Source of the DNA: Actinomyces sp. HMSC035G02
GTDB lineage: Bacteria > Actinomycetota > Actinomycetes > Actinomycetales > Actinomycetaceae
DNA length: 64,000 nucleotides
Assembly (NCBI GenBank): GCA_001838165.1
Contig: KV835892.1
Coordinates: 156,988 to 220,987 of the forward strand
Direction of reading: 5' to 3'
Shown here: in pieces, positions 41,513 to 50,315 of the stretch
Layout: every line of letters begins with the position of its first letter
Numbering within the stretch: position 1 is the first letter of the stretch
The notes under the pieces: model-generated
The model's input: the letters and a program-made list of their open reading frames with translations, nothing else
Database searches by the model: none
Told to the model about the DNA's origin: nothing
Position numbers and translations under genes: made by a program

Positions 41513-42232
41513 TTAGCCGATGCGGCGGGCGCGAATCAGATACTGGTTCGAGCGTATCTCATCTGCGAGCGTCGTCGCCGGACCGTGGCCGGGAATCAGG
41601 ACGGTGCGCGGATCGAGAGCGTTGGAAATCGTGCGCAAAGAATGCCGCATTTGAGTTTCGTCGCCCCCGGGCAGGTCGGTACGCCCGACGCTGTCCTTAA
41701 ACAGGACGTCGGCGCTCATCGCCCACGGAACCGCTTCGTCGGAAGAATAGAAGGACTGGTTGTTCACCCGAATGTCCAGCGGGCTCTCCCCGAGGAAAAC
41801 GGCCGATCCCTCGGTGTGGCCGGGGGCGGGAACCATGCGCAGCCACACGCCGGGACACACCTCGAACGAATCGGAGGGTGCCTCGCGCAGGTCGGTGGGC
41901 TTGACCCACTCCCCCACGAAGTCGGGCAGCGGCATCGGCAGGAACGAGGCCGGATCATCCATGCGGTACATGTCGGGACCCGGGACGTACACGGGGACGG
42001 TCGCTCCGTCCGGTCCCCAGGTGGACACAGCGGCTGCATCCCAGACGTGGTCCGGATGTCCGTGTGTCAGAAGCACGCCGCCCACGCTGACGTCCTCGAG
42101 ATCGAGGACCTCGCGGATCAGGTGCTGGATTCCGGCTGAAGGGTCGACGACAAGGGCAGTGCCCGCCCCAGAAGGGACGAGCACAAGCCCATTCGCCGCG
42201 TAAAATGGCGACGGAATGACGTGAAGACGCAT
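41513..42232 (-). CDS. MBL-fold metallo-hydrolase (glyoxalase II-like)
   Basis: A 239-residue metallo-beta-lactamase fold hydrolase. The metal motif HxHxDH is in VLLTHGHPDHVWDAA, a further His in PAPGHTEGSAVF, the bridging Asp in ADVLFKDSVGRTDLPGGDE and the last His in VLIPGHGPATTL, all as in glyoxalase II-like enzymes. The natural substrate is unknown. The ATG at 42232 lies 1 bp after the DUF349 stop; the longer frame is antisense to DUF349 coding. In mycobacteria a homologue also sits next to hisS and near rel. Confidence 0.92.
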   Translation of the reverse strand: MRLHVIPSPFYAANGLVLVPSGAGTALVVDPSAGIQHLIREVLDLEDVSVGGVLLTHGHPDHVWDAAAVSTWGPDGATVPVYVPGPDMYRMDDPASFLPMPLPDFVGEWVKPTDLREAPSDSFEVCPGVWLRMVPAPGHTEGSAVFLGESPLDIRVNNQSFYSSDEAVPWAMSADVLFKDSVGRTDLPGGDETQMRHSLRTISNALDPRTVLIPGHGPATTLADEIRSNQYLIRARRIG

Positions 42233-42233
42233 G

Positions 42234-43568
42234 TCACTCCATGGAGGAGGAGATCTGCGCGAGCCAGGCGCGCTTGGTCTCGAGAGCCTCGCGGACGCTC
42301 CTGGCGGACTTCTCGTCGCCCTTGGCCTCGGCCTCGGACAGAGAACGCTCGAGCTGAGCGATCTGCTCCTCAAGCTGACCAACCATGCCCGCCGCACGTG
42401 CGCGCGTCTCGGGGTTGGTGCGACGCCATTCCTTCTCCTCGGCCTCGCGGACGGCGGCCTCGACGGCGCGCAGACGACCCTCAATGCGGTGCAGGTCGGC
42501 GGAAGGCACGCGGCCTACCTCTTCCCAGCGGTCCTGGATCTGACGCAGCTGAGCCTTCGCACGATCGATGTCGGTCACCGGCAGGATCGCCTCGGCATCA
42601 ACGAGGATCGCCTCCTTCGCGACGAGGTTCTCGCGGTACTCCGCGTCGGTGGCCTCGTCCTTGGCACGGCGAGCGTCGAAGAACACCTGCTGAGCGGCGC
42701 GGAAACGCGCCCACAGCGCGTCGTCTTCCTTACGCGAGGCGCGCGGGGCTGCCTTCCAGCGGTTCATCAGCTCACGGTAGGCACCGGAGGTGCGCGACCA
42801 GTCCACGGACGAAGACAGAGCCTCGGCCTCGGCGATCAGGGCTTCCTTCACACGCTTCGCCTCGGACTGAGCCTGATCAAGCTGCGAGAAGAACTGGCGG
42901 CGGTGGCGATCGAACTGGGTGCGCGCGGAGGAGAAACGCTTCCACAGCTCATCCTCAATCGCCTTCTCCAGGCGCGGACCGCGGCGCTGCAGGTTCTTCC
43001 ACTCGTCGAGGAGGTCGCGCAGGGTCTGGCCCGACTGCTTCCAGTGAGTCTTGGCGGGGTCCTGGGCGACGATGGCCTCGGCGCGCTCAACCACGGAGGT
43101 GCGCTCGGCGAGAGCGGCAGCCTTGGCAGCCTTGCGCTCCTCGCGGGCGATTTCCTTGCGCTCCTCGGCAGCCTTCGTGGCCGCCGCAACGCGCTCACGC
43201 AGCGCCGGGATATCACCGATAACGTTCGGAGAGGCGACCTGCTCGCGCAGCGTTGCGAGAGTCTGGTCGATGTCGCGCGGGCTCAGCGTGCCCAGGCGAT
43301 CCTCAAAAAGCTTGATGGTGGCTTCGAGGTCTGCGTAGCGACGCTCGTACAGAGCGTAGGGAGAAGCAGGAATGCCCTCGGGGAAGCCGCCGATGACGCG
43401 CTCCTCGTCTCCATCCTTGACATAGACAGTGCCGTCCTCGCCGATACGGGCGAAGGGGTGCTCGGGCACCTCAGAAGCAGCGATCGTCGTCGAGACCGCA
43501 GCCTCCTCAACGGTCGACGGGGCAGTTTCGGGAGCGGTTTCGTTATTCGGAATCGGCGTCGTAGTCAC
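42234..43568 (-). CDS. DUF349-domain protein
   Basis: Function not established. The 444 residues have a ~50-residue Pro/Thr/Ala-rich N-terminus, a short folded segment (FARIGEDGTVYVKDGDEERV), then consecutive helical DUF349 repeats (WKQSGQTLRDLLDEWKNLQR, LWKRFSSARTQFDRHRRQFF, ELMNRWKAAPRASRKEDDAL, ALWARFRAAQQVFFDARRAK, LRQIQDRWEEVGRVPSADLH) and a coiled-coil C-terminus. DUF349 proteins are widespread in actinobacteria and thought to be nucleic-acid or ribosome associated, but this is not proven. The start is GTG 43568 behind AGAAGGAATATC. It is the first gene of the DUF349-MBL-hisS-GTPase-GTPase operon, downstream of a striking inverted repeat. Confidence 0.9.
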   Translation of the reverse strand: MTTTPIPNNETAPETAPSTVEEAAVSTTIAASEVPEHPFARIGEDGTVYVKDGDEERVIGGFPEGIPASPYALYERRYADLEATIKLFEDRLGTLSPRDIDQTLATLREQVASPNVIGDIPALRERVAAATKAAEERKEIAREERKAAKAAALAERTSVVERAEAIVAQDPAKTHWKQSGQTLRDLLDEWKNLQRRGPRLEKAIEDELWKRFSSARTQFDRHRRQFFSQLDQAQSEAKRVKEALIAEAEALSSSVDWSRTSGAYRELMNRWKAAPRASRKEDDALWARFRAAQQVFFDARRAKDEATDAEYRENLVAKEAILVDAEAILPVTDIDRAKAQLRQIQDRWEEVGRVPSADLHRIEGRLRAVEAAVREAEEKEWRRTNPETRARAAGMVGQLEEQIAQLERSLSEAEAKGDEKSARSVREALETKRAWLAQISSSME

Positions 43569-43616
43569 GATATTCCTTCTGAGACGAGGGCTTACGCCCG
43601 GCGCGGGTGCGTGCCG

Positions 43617-43645
43617 ATGTGACACACAGAGCTAGTGTGTCACAT
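43617..43645. promoter_or_regulatory. 11-bp perfect inverted repeat upstream of the DUF349 operon
   Basis: ATGTGACACAC (43617-43627) and GTGTGTCACAT (43635-43645) are perfect reverse complements around a 7-base spacer, 49-77 bases before the DUF349 GTG. A degenerate half copy, ATGTAACAC, lies at about 43686-43694. The size and symmetry look like an operator for a dimeric regulator; an RNA stem is the alternative. I cannot match it to a named regulator. Confidence 0.6.
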
Positions 43646-43733
43646 CTAACGAGCAGGGGAAAGCTCATCACCCAAAAGGGGACGGATGTAACACCCATTT
43701 TGCCCGAATCGACGCAGGCCGCCCACGCCTCGT

Positions 43734-46034
43734 CTATGAATCGGCGCCGATGCGCACCGCCTCGAAGACTCCGTCGACCCGACGAAGAGCCGACAGGACA
43801 GCGTTCAGGTGCCCGAGATCAGCCAGTTCGAACGAGAAGTTTCCCGAGGCAACCTGATCGCCGTCGGTCTTGAGCGCGGCGGCGAGAATGTTGACGCGAT
43901 AGTCGGACAGGACGCGCGTCAGATCGGACAGCAGCCCGCCACGGTCGAGAGCGCGCACCTCGATCTGCACGCGGAACGGAGCACCCAACCCCTTCTCGTT
44001 CCAGGACACGTCGACGAATCGCTCGGGCTGCAGCTGCCCCAGGCGCACGGCGTTCGCACACGTACTGCGATGCACCGAGACGCCCTGGCCTCGGGTAATG
44101 AAACCAACGATGTCGTCTCCCGGCACCGGCGTGCAGCACTTGGCGAGCTTCACCCAGATCTCATTCGGGCTGAGACCGGTGACGGTGATCGCCGCATCGC
44201 CCGAGGCCTCGGAGCGCGGCTTCTGCGAACCGGGGGTCACGGCCTCGGACAGCGTCTCCTCTGTGCCGTCTCCCCCACCCAGGTTGTCGACCAGCTTGGA
44301 GACGACGTTTTGCGCGGAGATGTGTCCCTCTCCGACAGCTGCGTACAGGCCGGACACGTCCGGATAGCCGAAAGACGTCGCGACCGACAGGATCGACTCG
44401 TGACTCATAAGGCGCTGGAGCGGCAGGTTCTGCTTGCGCATCGCGCGGGCGAGCGCCTCCTTGCCGGCTTCGATGGCTTCCTCGCGGCGCTCCTTCGAGA
44501 ACCACGCCTTGATCTTGGAACGCGCACGTGGTGAGGCAACAAAAGCCAGCCAGTCGCGCGAAGGCCCCGACTTGTCCGACTTAGAGGTCACGACCTCGAC
44601 CGTCTCTCCCGACTCGAGGCGCGTATCCAGAGAGACGAGGCGCCCGTTGACCTTTGCACCCACCGTGCGGTGGCCGACCTCAGTGTGCACCGCGTACGCG
44701 AAGTCAACGGGCGTCGAACGCGCCGGCAACACGATGACCTGGCCCTTCGGCGTAAACACGTAGACCTCATCACCGGCGATCTCGTAGCGCAGCGAATCGA
44801 GGAACTCCTCAGGATCCCCCGTCTCGCGCTCCATCTCGACCAGAGCCCGCAGCCAGTTCGCCTGCTCGTCAGAACTCATGCGATCAGCGTCGCCACTCGA
44901 AGCGTTGGGGTTCTGCTTGTACTTCCAGTGCGCGGCGACGCCGTGCTCAGCGCGCTCGTGCATGTCGAAGGTACGGATCTGAATCTCCACCGGCTTGCCG
45001 CCGGGGCCGATGACCGTCGTATGCAGCGACTGGTAGAGGTTAAACTTCGGCATCGCGATGTAGTCTTTGAAACGGCCGGGAATCGGGTTCCAGCGTCCGT
45101 GCAATGCCCCGAGCACGCCGTAGCAATCCTTAATCGATTCCACCAGGACACGCACAGCCACCAGATCGAAGACCTCGTCGAAGGCCTTTCCGCGCACGAT
45201 CATCTTCTGGTAGATTGAGTAGTGGCTCTTCGGACGGCCACTCACCGTCCCCTTCGTGCCCGAACGGCGCAAATCCTCTTCGATCTGGTCGATGACATCG
45301 CGCAGGTATTCCTCGCGCTGTGGCGCCCTCTCTGCGACGAGGCGGTCGATCTCCTCGTAGATCTCCGGGTACAGCGTCTTAAACGACAGCTCCTCGAGCT
45401 CCCACTTCACCATGTTCATGCCGAGGCGATGAGCGAGCGGAGCGTAGATCTCAAGCGTCTCCTTCGCCTTCTTTGCCGCCGACTTGGCAGGCACGAAACG
45501 CCACGTGCGAGCATTGTGCAGGCGGTCGCCGAGCTTGATGAGCAGCACACGAATATCGCGACTCATCGCAACGAGCATCTTGCGCAGGGTCTCGGACTGG
45601 GCAGCCGCGCCGTAGTGCACCTTATCGAGCTTGGTCACGCCATCGACAAGGTTGGCGATCGCCTCACCGTATTCAGCAGCGAGCTGCTCAAGGGTGTAGT
45701 CCGTGTCCTCGACCGTGTCGTGCAGCAGCGCTGCGACAAGCGTCGGCGTCGTCATGCCCATTTCCGCCAGGATCGTGGCAACGGCGACCGGATGGGTAAT
45801 GTACGGTTCACCGGACTTGCGCATTTGCCCGCGGTGGTGTTCCTCGGCAGTGCGGTAAGCCCGCTCAACGACGCTGATATCCGCCTTCGGATGGTTCGCT
45901 CGCAGGGCGCGCACAAGCGGCTCAATCTCGGGGATCGTGGCGCGTCCGCGTGAGCCAAACCAAACGAGGCCAGAGCGCACTCGGGAACCGGCCGCGGGAA
46001 GTGCGGATCCTGAAGTCATGTCGTCGCTGCTCAT
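43734..46034 (-). CDS. rel: Bifunctional (p)ppGpp synthetase/hydrolase Rel
   Basis: The stringent-response enzyme (766 residues) makes (p)ppGpp on starved ribosomes and degrades it otherwise. The hydrolase HD domain is intact (LVAALLHDTVEDTDYTLEQL, His105-Asp106; KLGDRLHNARTW). The synthetase has GRPKSHYSIYQKM, VRVLVESIKDCYGVLGALH and RFKDYIAMPKFNLYQSLHTT. A TGS domain (VFTPKGQVIVLPARSTPVDF), a zinc-finger region with CCTPVPGDDIVGFITRG and a C-terminal ACT domain (RGGLLSDLTRVLSDYRVNIL) follow. Both active sites look functional. The start is ATG 46034. It lies downstream of apt, with an 18-bp hairpin between. Confidence 0.97.
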   Translation of the reverse strand: MSSDDMTSGSALPAAGSRVRSGLVWFGSRGRATIPEIEPLVRALRANHPKADISVVERAYRTAEEHHRGQMRKSGEPYITHPVAVATILAEMGMTTPTLVAALLHDTVEDTDYTLEQLAAEYGEAIANLVDGVTKLDKVHYGAAAQSETLRKMLVAMSRDIRVLLIKLGDRLHNARTWRFVPAKSAAKKAKETLEIYAPLAHRLGMNMVKWELEELSFKTLYPEIYEEIDRLVAERAPQREEYLRDVIDQIEEDLRRSGTKGTVSGRPKSHYSIYQKMIVRGKAFDEVFDLVAVRVLVESIKDCYGVLGALHGRWNPIPGRFKDYIAMPKFNLYQSLHTTVIGPGGKPVEIQIRTFDMHERAEHGVAAHWKYKQNPNASSGDADRMSSDEQANWLRALVEMERETGDPEEFLDSLRYEIAGDEVYVFTPKGQVIVLPARSTPVDFAYAVHTEVGHRTVGAKVNGRLVSLDTRLESGETVEVVTSKSDKSGPSRDWLAFVASPRARSKIKAWFSKERREEAIEAGKEALARAMRKQNLPLQRLMSHESILSVATSFGYPDVSGLYAAVGEGHISAQNVVSKLVDNLGGGDGTEETLSEAVTPGSQKPRSEASGDAAITVTGLSPNEIWVKLAKCCTPVPGDDIVGFITRGQGVSVHRSTCANAVRLGQLQPERFVDVSWNEKGLGAPFRVQIEVRALDRGGLLSDLTRVLSDYRVNILAAALKTDGDQVASGNFSFELADLGHLNAVLSALRRVDGVFEAVRIGADS

Positions 46035-46054
46035 GGCCCCATGATAGCGACGAA

Positions 46055-46095
46055 CGAGCGGGTCCGGGGATCGTGGCGATCCCCGGACCCGCTCG
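46055..46095. terminator. Perfect 18-bp hairpin between apt and rel
   Basis: CGAGCGGGTCCGGGGATC (46055-46072) pairs without mismatch to 46078-46095 around a five-base loop. It fills the gap between the apt stop and the rel start. The minus strand continues GTTCGTCG, with no T-run, so termination may be partial. Confidence 0.75.
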
Positions 46096-46112
46096 CTGTC
46101 AAGAAACGACGC

Positions 46113-46652
46113 TTAGAGGTGTAGCGCGCTCTCCACCGTCACATCCGTCAGCACCGAGCGTCCACCCAGCGCATCAAGTTCGAGGAGAACGGCCACGGCC
46201 TCGACGGAGGCACCGCACTGACGCAGCAACTTGACCGCCGCGTTCGCGGTGCCGCCCGTTGCGAGCACGTCGTCGATGATGAGGACGCGCTGTCCCTCGT
46301 GGACCGACTCGGGGTGCATTTCCATGCGCGCCGTGCCGTACTCGAGTTCGTAGTCGACGCCGATCACGTGGCCGGGCAGCTTGCCGGCCTTGCGGATCGT
46401 CAGCATTCCGAGGCCAAGCTCGGCGGCCACGGGGGCGCCGAGGATGAAGCCACGCGACTCAAGACCCGCGACGGCGTCGATGCGACCCGCGTAGCGAGCG
46501 CCGATCAGCTCGACCAGTTCCTTGAATGCCGGACCATTCGCAAACAGCTCAGTGATATCGCGGAACAGGACGCCGGGTTCCGGAAAATCCGGGATCTCCA
46601 GCATGTTGCTGCGCACCAGAGTGGCGATGCGCTCGCCAAGCTCACCGATCAT
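46113..46652 (-). CDS. apt: Adenine phosphoribosyltransferase
   Basis: Apt (179 residues) salvages adenine to AMP with PRPP. The family pattern is complete: IPDFPEPGVLFRDITELFAN, VAGLESRGFILGAPVAAELG, the flexible loop VIGVDYELEYGTARMEMHPE and the PRPP motif RVLIIDDVLATGGTANAA. Its ATG overlaps the secF stop by 4 bp. The secF-apt-rel order is conserved in actinobacteria. Confidence 0.95.
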   Translation of the reverse strand: MIGELGERIATLVRSNMLEIPDFPEPGVLFRDITELFANGPAFKELVELIGARYAGRIDAVAGLESRGFILGAPVAAELGLGMLTIRKAGKLPGHVIGVDYELEYGTARMEMHPESVHEGQRVLIIDDVLATGGTANAAVKLLRQCGASVEAVAVLLELDALGGRSVLTDVTVESALHL

Positions 46653-47737
46653 CGACGATTCTTCTTCCTGTTGGGCTGGTTCTCGTTGCCCAGGCGCTTG
46701 CCGGGCTTGATGGGAGCCACCTTCACCGACGCGGAAGCGCCCGGCGTGCCAGTGGCGTGGCGGCCCTGACGTGCCCGGTCGACGGCCGCGTTGTGCTCGC
46801 GGGTCTTATCCGACAGCTCCTGGAAGGTCACCAGAAGCGGCGACGCGATGAAGATCGACGAGTAGGTACCTGCGATCATACCGACGAACAGGGCCAGCGA
46901 GATATCCACCAGGGTACCCGGGCCCAGGGCAACGGAACCGATGATCAGGATCGCACCAACAGGGAGAAGCGCCACAACCGAGGTGTTGATCGAACGAACC
47001 ATCGTCTGGTTAACCGCGAGGTTCACGTACTCGGCGAAGGTGTAGTTCCTCTGCTCGTAGACGTCCGAGGTCAGCTCGCGCACCTTGTCGAACACGACAA
47101 CGGTGTCATAGAGCGAGTAGCCCAGAATCGTCAGGAAACCGATGACGGTCGCGGGCGAGACCTCGACCTGCAGGATCGCAAACACGCCGATGGTCACGGC
47201 GATGTCGTGCACCAACGCGAGCAGCGCGGACGCTGCCATGCGCCAGGATCGGAAGTACACCGTCATCAGCAGGGCGACGAGCGCCATGAAGATGACGAGC
47301 GACTGGGCGGCCTTACTGGTGACCGACGAACCCCAGGAGGGGCCGATCGAGGAGGACTGCACCTCGGTCGCATCCACACCGTAGGCGCTGGCCAGCGCGT
47401 CACGCATCTGAGCGGTCTGCGCGGAGTCCAGGGACGACGTCTGGATTCGGACCGAGTCCGAGCCCACGCGGGTCACCTTCGGGGCGCCCTCAACGAGGCC
47501 GGTGGAGCTCACTGCGCGCGAAGCGAAGGATTCGCTCTGGTCGCTCACGTGGGCGACATCGAACTGCGAGCCTCCGGTGAACTCAATCGAGCGGTTCAGT
47601 CCCATGATTGCGACGAGCGCGAAACCGAGGACCAACACAGCAGCGGCGAGGCCGACGAAGATCTTGCGTTTAGGAACGACGGCATAGGACTTGTCGCCCG
47701 AGTACAGGGCGTTACCCCACTGAGCAAAACTCATCAT
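46649..47737 (-). CDS. secF: Protein translocase subunit SecF
   Basis: SecF (362 residues) works with SecD to pull exported proteins across the membrane using the proton gradient. Six membrane helices are expected. Signature segments are NRSIEFTGGSQFDVAHVSD, VALLMTVYFRSWRMAASALL, LTILGYSLYDTVVVFDKVRE and NQTMVRSINTSVVALLPVGA. The ~65-residue C-terminal tail is basic and cytosolic. Two ATG codons are in tandem (47737, 47734); AGGAG sits seven bases before the first. It begins 1 bp after secD. Confidence 0.96.
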   Translation of the reverse strand: MMSFAQWGNALYSGDKSYAVVPKRKIFVGLAAAVLVLGFALVAIMGLNRSIEFTGGSQFDVAHVSDQSESFASRAVSSTGLVEGAPKVTRVGSDSVRIQTSSLDSAQTAQMRDALASAYGVDATEVQSSSIGPSWGSSVTSKAAQSLVIFMALVALLMTVYFRSWRMAASALLALVHDIAVTIGVFAILQVEVSPATVIGFLTILGYSLYDTVVVFDKVRELTSDVYEQRNYTFAEYVNLAVNQTMVRSINTSVVALLPVGAILIIGSVALGPGTLVDISLALFVGMIAGTYSSIFIASPLLVTFQELSDKTREHNAAVDRARQGRHATGTPGASASVKVAPIKPGKRLGNENQPNRKKNRR

Positions 47738-47738
47738 G

Positions 47739-49703
47739 TCAGTTCTCCTCTTCCTCGGTCACGTCTGCGGAGTCTTCCGTCGTTTCGACTGGCGTGTCGT
47801 CGGCGGTCTCTTCCTCGGCCTTGGCGGCGGCGAGGCGGGCGGCGCGGCGGCGCTCGGCAATCGACAGACCGTCGCCGGCCTCGTCGTCCTTGTCCTTCGT
47901 CGCCGTGGATTCACCGCGCACGACCACGCGTCCGCGACCCGCGTACACGAGGGAGTTCTTCGCGCCCAGGTGCTCGGGGTCCAGACCCGACAGCTTGTGG
48001 CCCTCGCCGAAGAAGCGGGTCCGGATCAGCAGCTCCATCATCGGGTGGGTGAACAGGAAGATCACCGCGATGTCGATGACGGTCGTGATACCGAGGGTGA
48101 AGGCGAAGCCCTGAACGCCACCAACGGCGAGCAGGTAGAGAACCACGGCCGCAACCAGGTTGACGGCGTCGGAGACCAGGATGGTGCGCTTTGCGCGATC
48201 CCAGCCCTCTTCGACGGCAGCGCGGAGCGGACGTCCATCTCGGACCTCGTCTCGAACACGTTCGAAGTAGACGATGAACGAGTCGGTGGTCACGCCAATT
48301 GCCATGATTAGACCGGCGACGCCTGCCAGCGAGAGGCGGTAGCCCATCGCCCACGACAGCAGGGTAATCACCAGGTAGGTGATGACCGAGGCAATGACCA
48401 GCGAACCGGCGGAGATAATCGCGAGGCCGCGGTACTGCCAGATCAGGTAGAAGATGACGAGGAGGAAGCCGATGAGGGCCGCCCACAGACCGATGGTCAG
48501 GTGATCCGTACCGATCGTCGCAGAAATCTGCTGCTCGGACTCGACCTCGAAGTTCAGGGGCAGCGAGCCGAACTGCAGCTGGTTAGCCAGCGCGGTCGCA
48601 GACTGCGCGGTGAAGTTACCGCTGATCTGCGCCTCACCGTTCGTAATGATGGCCTGCATGGACGGAGCGGTGATGACTGTTCCGTCGAGGACGACCGCGA
48701 ACGAGTTACGGTCCGGGCTGCCTCGGAAGGACGACCCCTGGGGGTCCGCATCGTGGTAGCCGTACAGGATCGTGGAGGTGTCCTTGAACTTCTCGGCACC
48801 ATCGTGGTTGAACTGCAGCGAGACGATCCACTGACCGGTCGACTGACCGTTATTGTTACGCGCGATGGCCGCGGTCGCAGACGTCAGGTCCGAACCGGGA
48901 ACGGCCACAGGGCCCAGGATGTACTTGATCTGGCCGGACTCGTCACAGGCGGCGTAGGGCTTATCAGCGGGGCCCTCGACGCGCTTCACATCGGCGGATG
49001 CCGAGCAATCGAGCGTCAGGAAGTCGTACCAGACCTGCTCGGTCACCCAGGCGAGATCCGACGCGTTCTCGGGAGTCGTCGCGGGGGTGTCGGACAGGAC
49101 GCCGTCGCCGTCCTTGTCCGCAGCGCCGCGCGCAGTTGCCTCGTCCAGGACGGTGGAATGAACGCCGGACTGGGCCGTGTCAGCCGCGGCAGCGCCGCTC
49201 TGTTCACCCGACTGAGCGCCGCTCTGCTCGCCCGACTGAGCGCCGGACTGCTCACCCGACTGCGGGTTATCCACCTGAGGCTGCTGCTGATTCTGGAGCG
49301 TGTCCTGCGCGGGCCCGATACGCAGCACCGGGCGGAAGTTCATCTGCGAGGACGAACGGATCAGGTCCAGCTGCTCCTGGGAGGGGGTGCCGGGAATCGA
49401 CACCATAATGTTCGAGCTACCCATCGAGGAGATCTCAGACTCGGACACGCCGGAGGCGTCAATACGATTACGGATAATCGAGATCGCCTGCGTGATGTCT
49501 TCCTCGGTGATCTCGCGCTGCCCCTCCGACGTCGGGGTCGGAGTAAGGATCAGCTGAGTACCACCCTTAAGGTCAAGGGCCAGGTCGGGATACGGGGACA
49601 CGCCCTTCACGAAGTGCCCGATCGCAAGTGCCGCGCACGCCGCCAGGATGGCGACGGTCAGGGTCACGAGCGCGCGCACGGGGCGTCGCTTGTGTGATGC
49701 CAC
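47739..49703 (-). CDS. secD: Protein translocase subunit SecD
   Basis: SecD (654 residues), partner of SecF. The first helix is VTLTVAILAACAALAIGHFV, followed by YPDLALDLKGGTQLILTP. The P1 head domain holds an unusual Gln/Ser/Gly-rich insertion at about 148-171 built of three QSGEQSGA-like units. The transmembrane block is canonical: GLWAALIGFLLVIFYLIWQY, GVAGLIMAIGVTTDSFIVYF, AVEEGWDRAKRTILVSDAVN and FAFTLGITTVIDIAVIFLFT. The C-terminal ~100 residues are acidic and cytosolic. GTG start behind GGAAAG. Confidence 0.96.
   Translation of the reverse strand: MASHKRRPVRALVTLTVAILAACAALAIGHFVKGVSPYPDLALDLKGGTQLILTPTPTSEGQREITEEDITQAISIIRNRIDASGVSESEISSMGSSNIMVSIPGTPSQEQLDLIRSSSQMNFRPVLRIGPAQDTLQNQQQPQVDNPQSGEQSGAQSGEQSGAQSGEQSGAAAADTAQSGVHSTVLDEATARGAADKDGDGVLSDTPATTPENASDLAWVTEQVWYDFLTLDCSASADVKRVEGPADKPYAACDESGQIKYILGPVAVPGSDLTSATAAIARNNNGQSTGQWIVSLQFNHDGAEKFKDTSTILYGYHDADPQGSSFRGSPDRNSFAVVLDGTVITAPSMQAIITNGEAQISGNFTAQSATALANQLQFGSLPLNFEVESEQQISATIGTDHLTIGLWAALIGFLLVIFYLIWQYRGLAIISAGSLVIASVITYLVITLLSWAMGYRLSLAGVAGLIMAIGVTTDSFIVYFERVRDEVRDGRPLRAAVEEGWDRAKRTILVSDAVNLVAAVVLYLLAVGGVQGFAFTLGITTVIDIAVIFLFTHPMMELLIRTRFFGEGHKLSGLDPEHLGAKNSLVYAGRGRVVVRGESTATKDKDDEAGDGLSIAERRRAARLAAAKAEEETADDTPVETTEDSADVTEEEEN
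49191..49262 (-). repeat. 24-bp tandem repeat inside secD, three units
   Basis: Three contiguous 24-base units (49191-49214, 49215-49238, 49239-49262) differ at only a few bases, for example AGCGCCGCTCTGTTCACCCG and AGCGCCGCTCTGCTCGCCCG at their starts. They encode QSGEQSGA repeats. Unit length keeps the frame, so copy number could vary freely. Confidence 0.92.
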
Positions 49704-49729
49704 GGTTCTACTTTCCGTTCAGCCTTGTG

Positions 49730-50137
49730 TTACTTCTGCTGCTCGTCGGTGTCGCGCACGTCAAACGACTGGGCGGCTTCCTGATCGAGGCCGAGGACGG
49801 ATGCGTCCTCCTCCACTGCCTCTGCCTCGTCGGCGTCCGCATCGGCCTGCTCTGCGTCAGCGAGCGGCGGCTGGCCACCGATCTCGGCGATGAATTCGCG
49901 CTCCCAGTACATCTCGTGTCCGTCGGTGGTCTCCAGGACGACGATGTCGCCGTCGAGGTCGACGAAACGACCCCAGAAGCCCACGCGGGTACGCACCCAT
50001 TCTCCGGGTGTGACGGCTGCGAGCTGGTCGCGCTTTTCCTGTTCCAGCTTCTGCATCTGCTGCCTGCGGGAGCGCGAGCTCCACATCATGAAGACGATGA
50101 GGAAAGCTGCCATGATCAGGAGCATGTAGTTGTTCAT
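49730..50137 (-). CDS. yajC: Preprotein translocase subunit YajC
   Basis: YajC (135 residues) associates with SecDF. It has the standard single N-terminal helix (LLIMAAFLIVFMMWSSRSRR) followed by a basic stretch and the small domain LAAVTPGEWVRTRVGFWGRF...VVLETTDGHEMYWEREFI. The C-terminal ~45 residues are acidic Ala/Glu/Asp-rich, a frequent actinobacterial extension. It starts the yajC-secD-secF-apt operon, 26 bases before secD. I see no strong Shine-Dalgarno before its ATG. Confidence 0.93.
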   Translation of the reverse strand: MNNYMLLIMAAFLIVFMMWSSRSRRQQMQKLEQEKRDQLAAVTPGEWVRTRVGFWGRFVDLDGDIVVLETTDGHEMYWEREFIAEIGGQPPLADAEQADADADEAEAVEEDASVLGLDQEAAQSFDVRDTDEQQK

Positions 50138-50315
50138 AAAGGCTGATTCACTTTCGATGACGGTCTAGCGCTTCGAGCGCACTTTGCCAGTCTAATGCCC
50201 GAGCAAGGTTTTAGCCTAAGTGATCAAGGTGTGGCGCGGCGCAAGACGCCTCCTGAGACGTTTTGACACCACGCGTCACCCGCGGCCAGCACAGATGGGG
50301 ACGAGGCCCACTCCC

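Noticed and set aside
50211..50219. TTAGCCTAA core upstream of yajC, resembling part of the iron box
   Set aside because: Only the central nine bases match; the outer positions of the 19-bp DtxR consensus do not.
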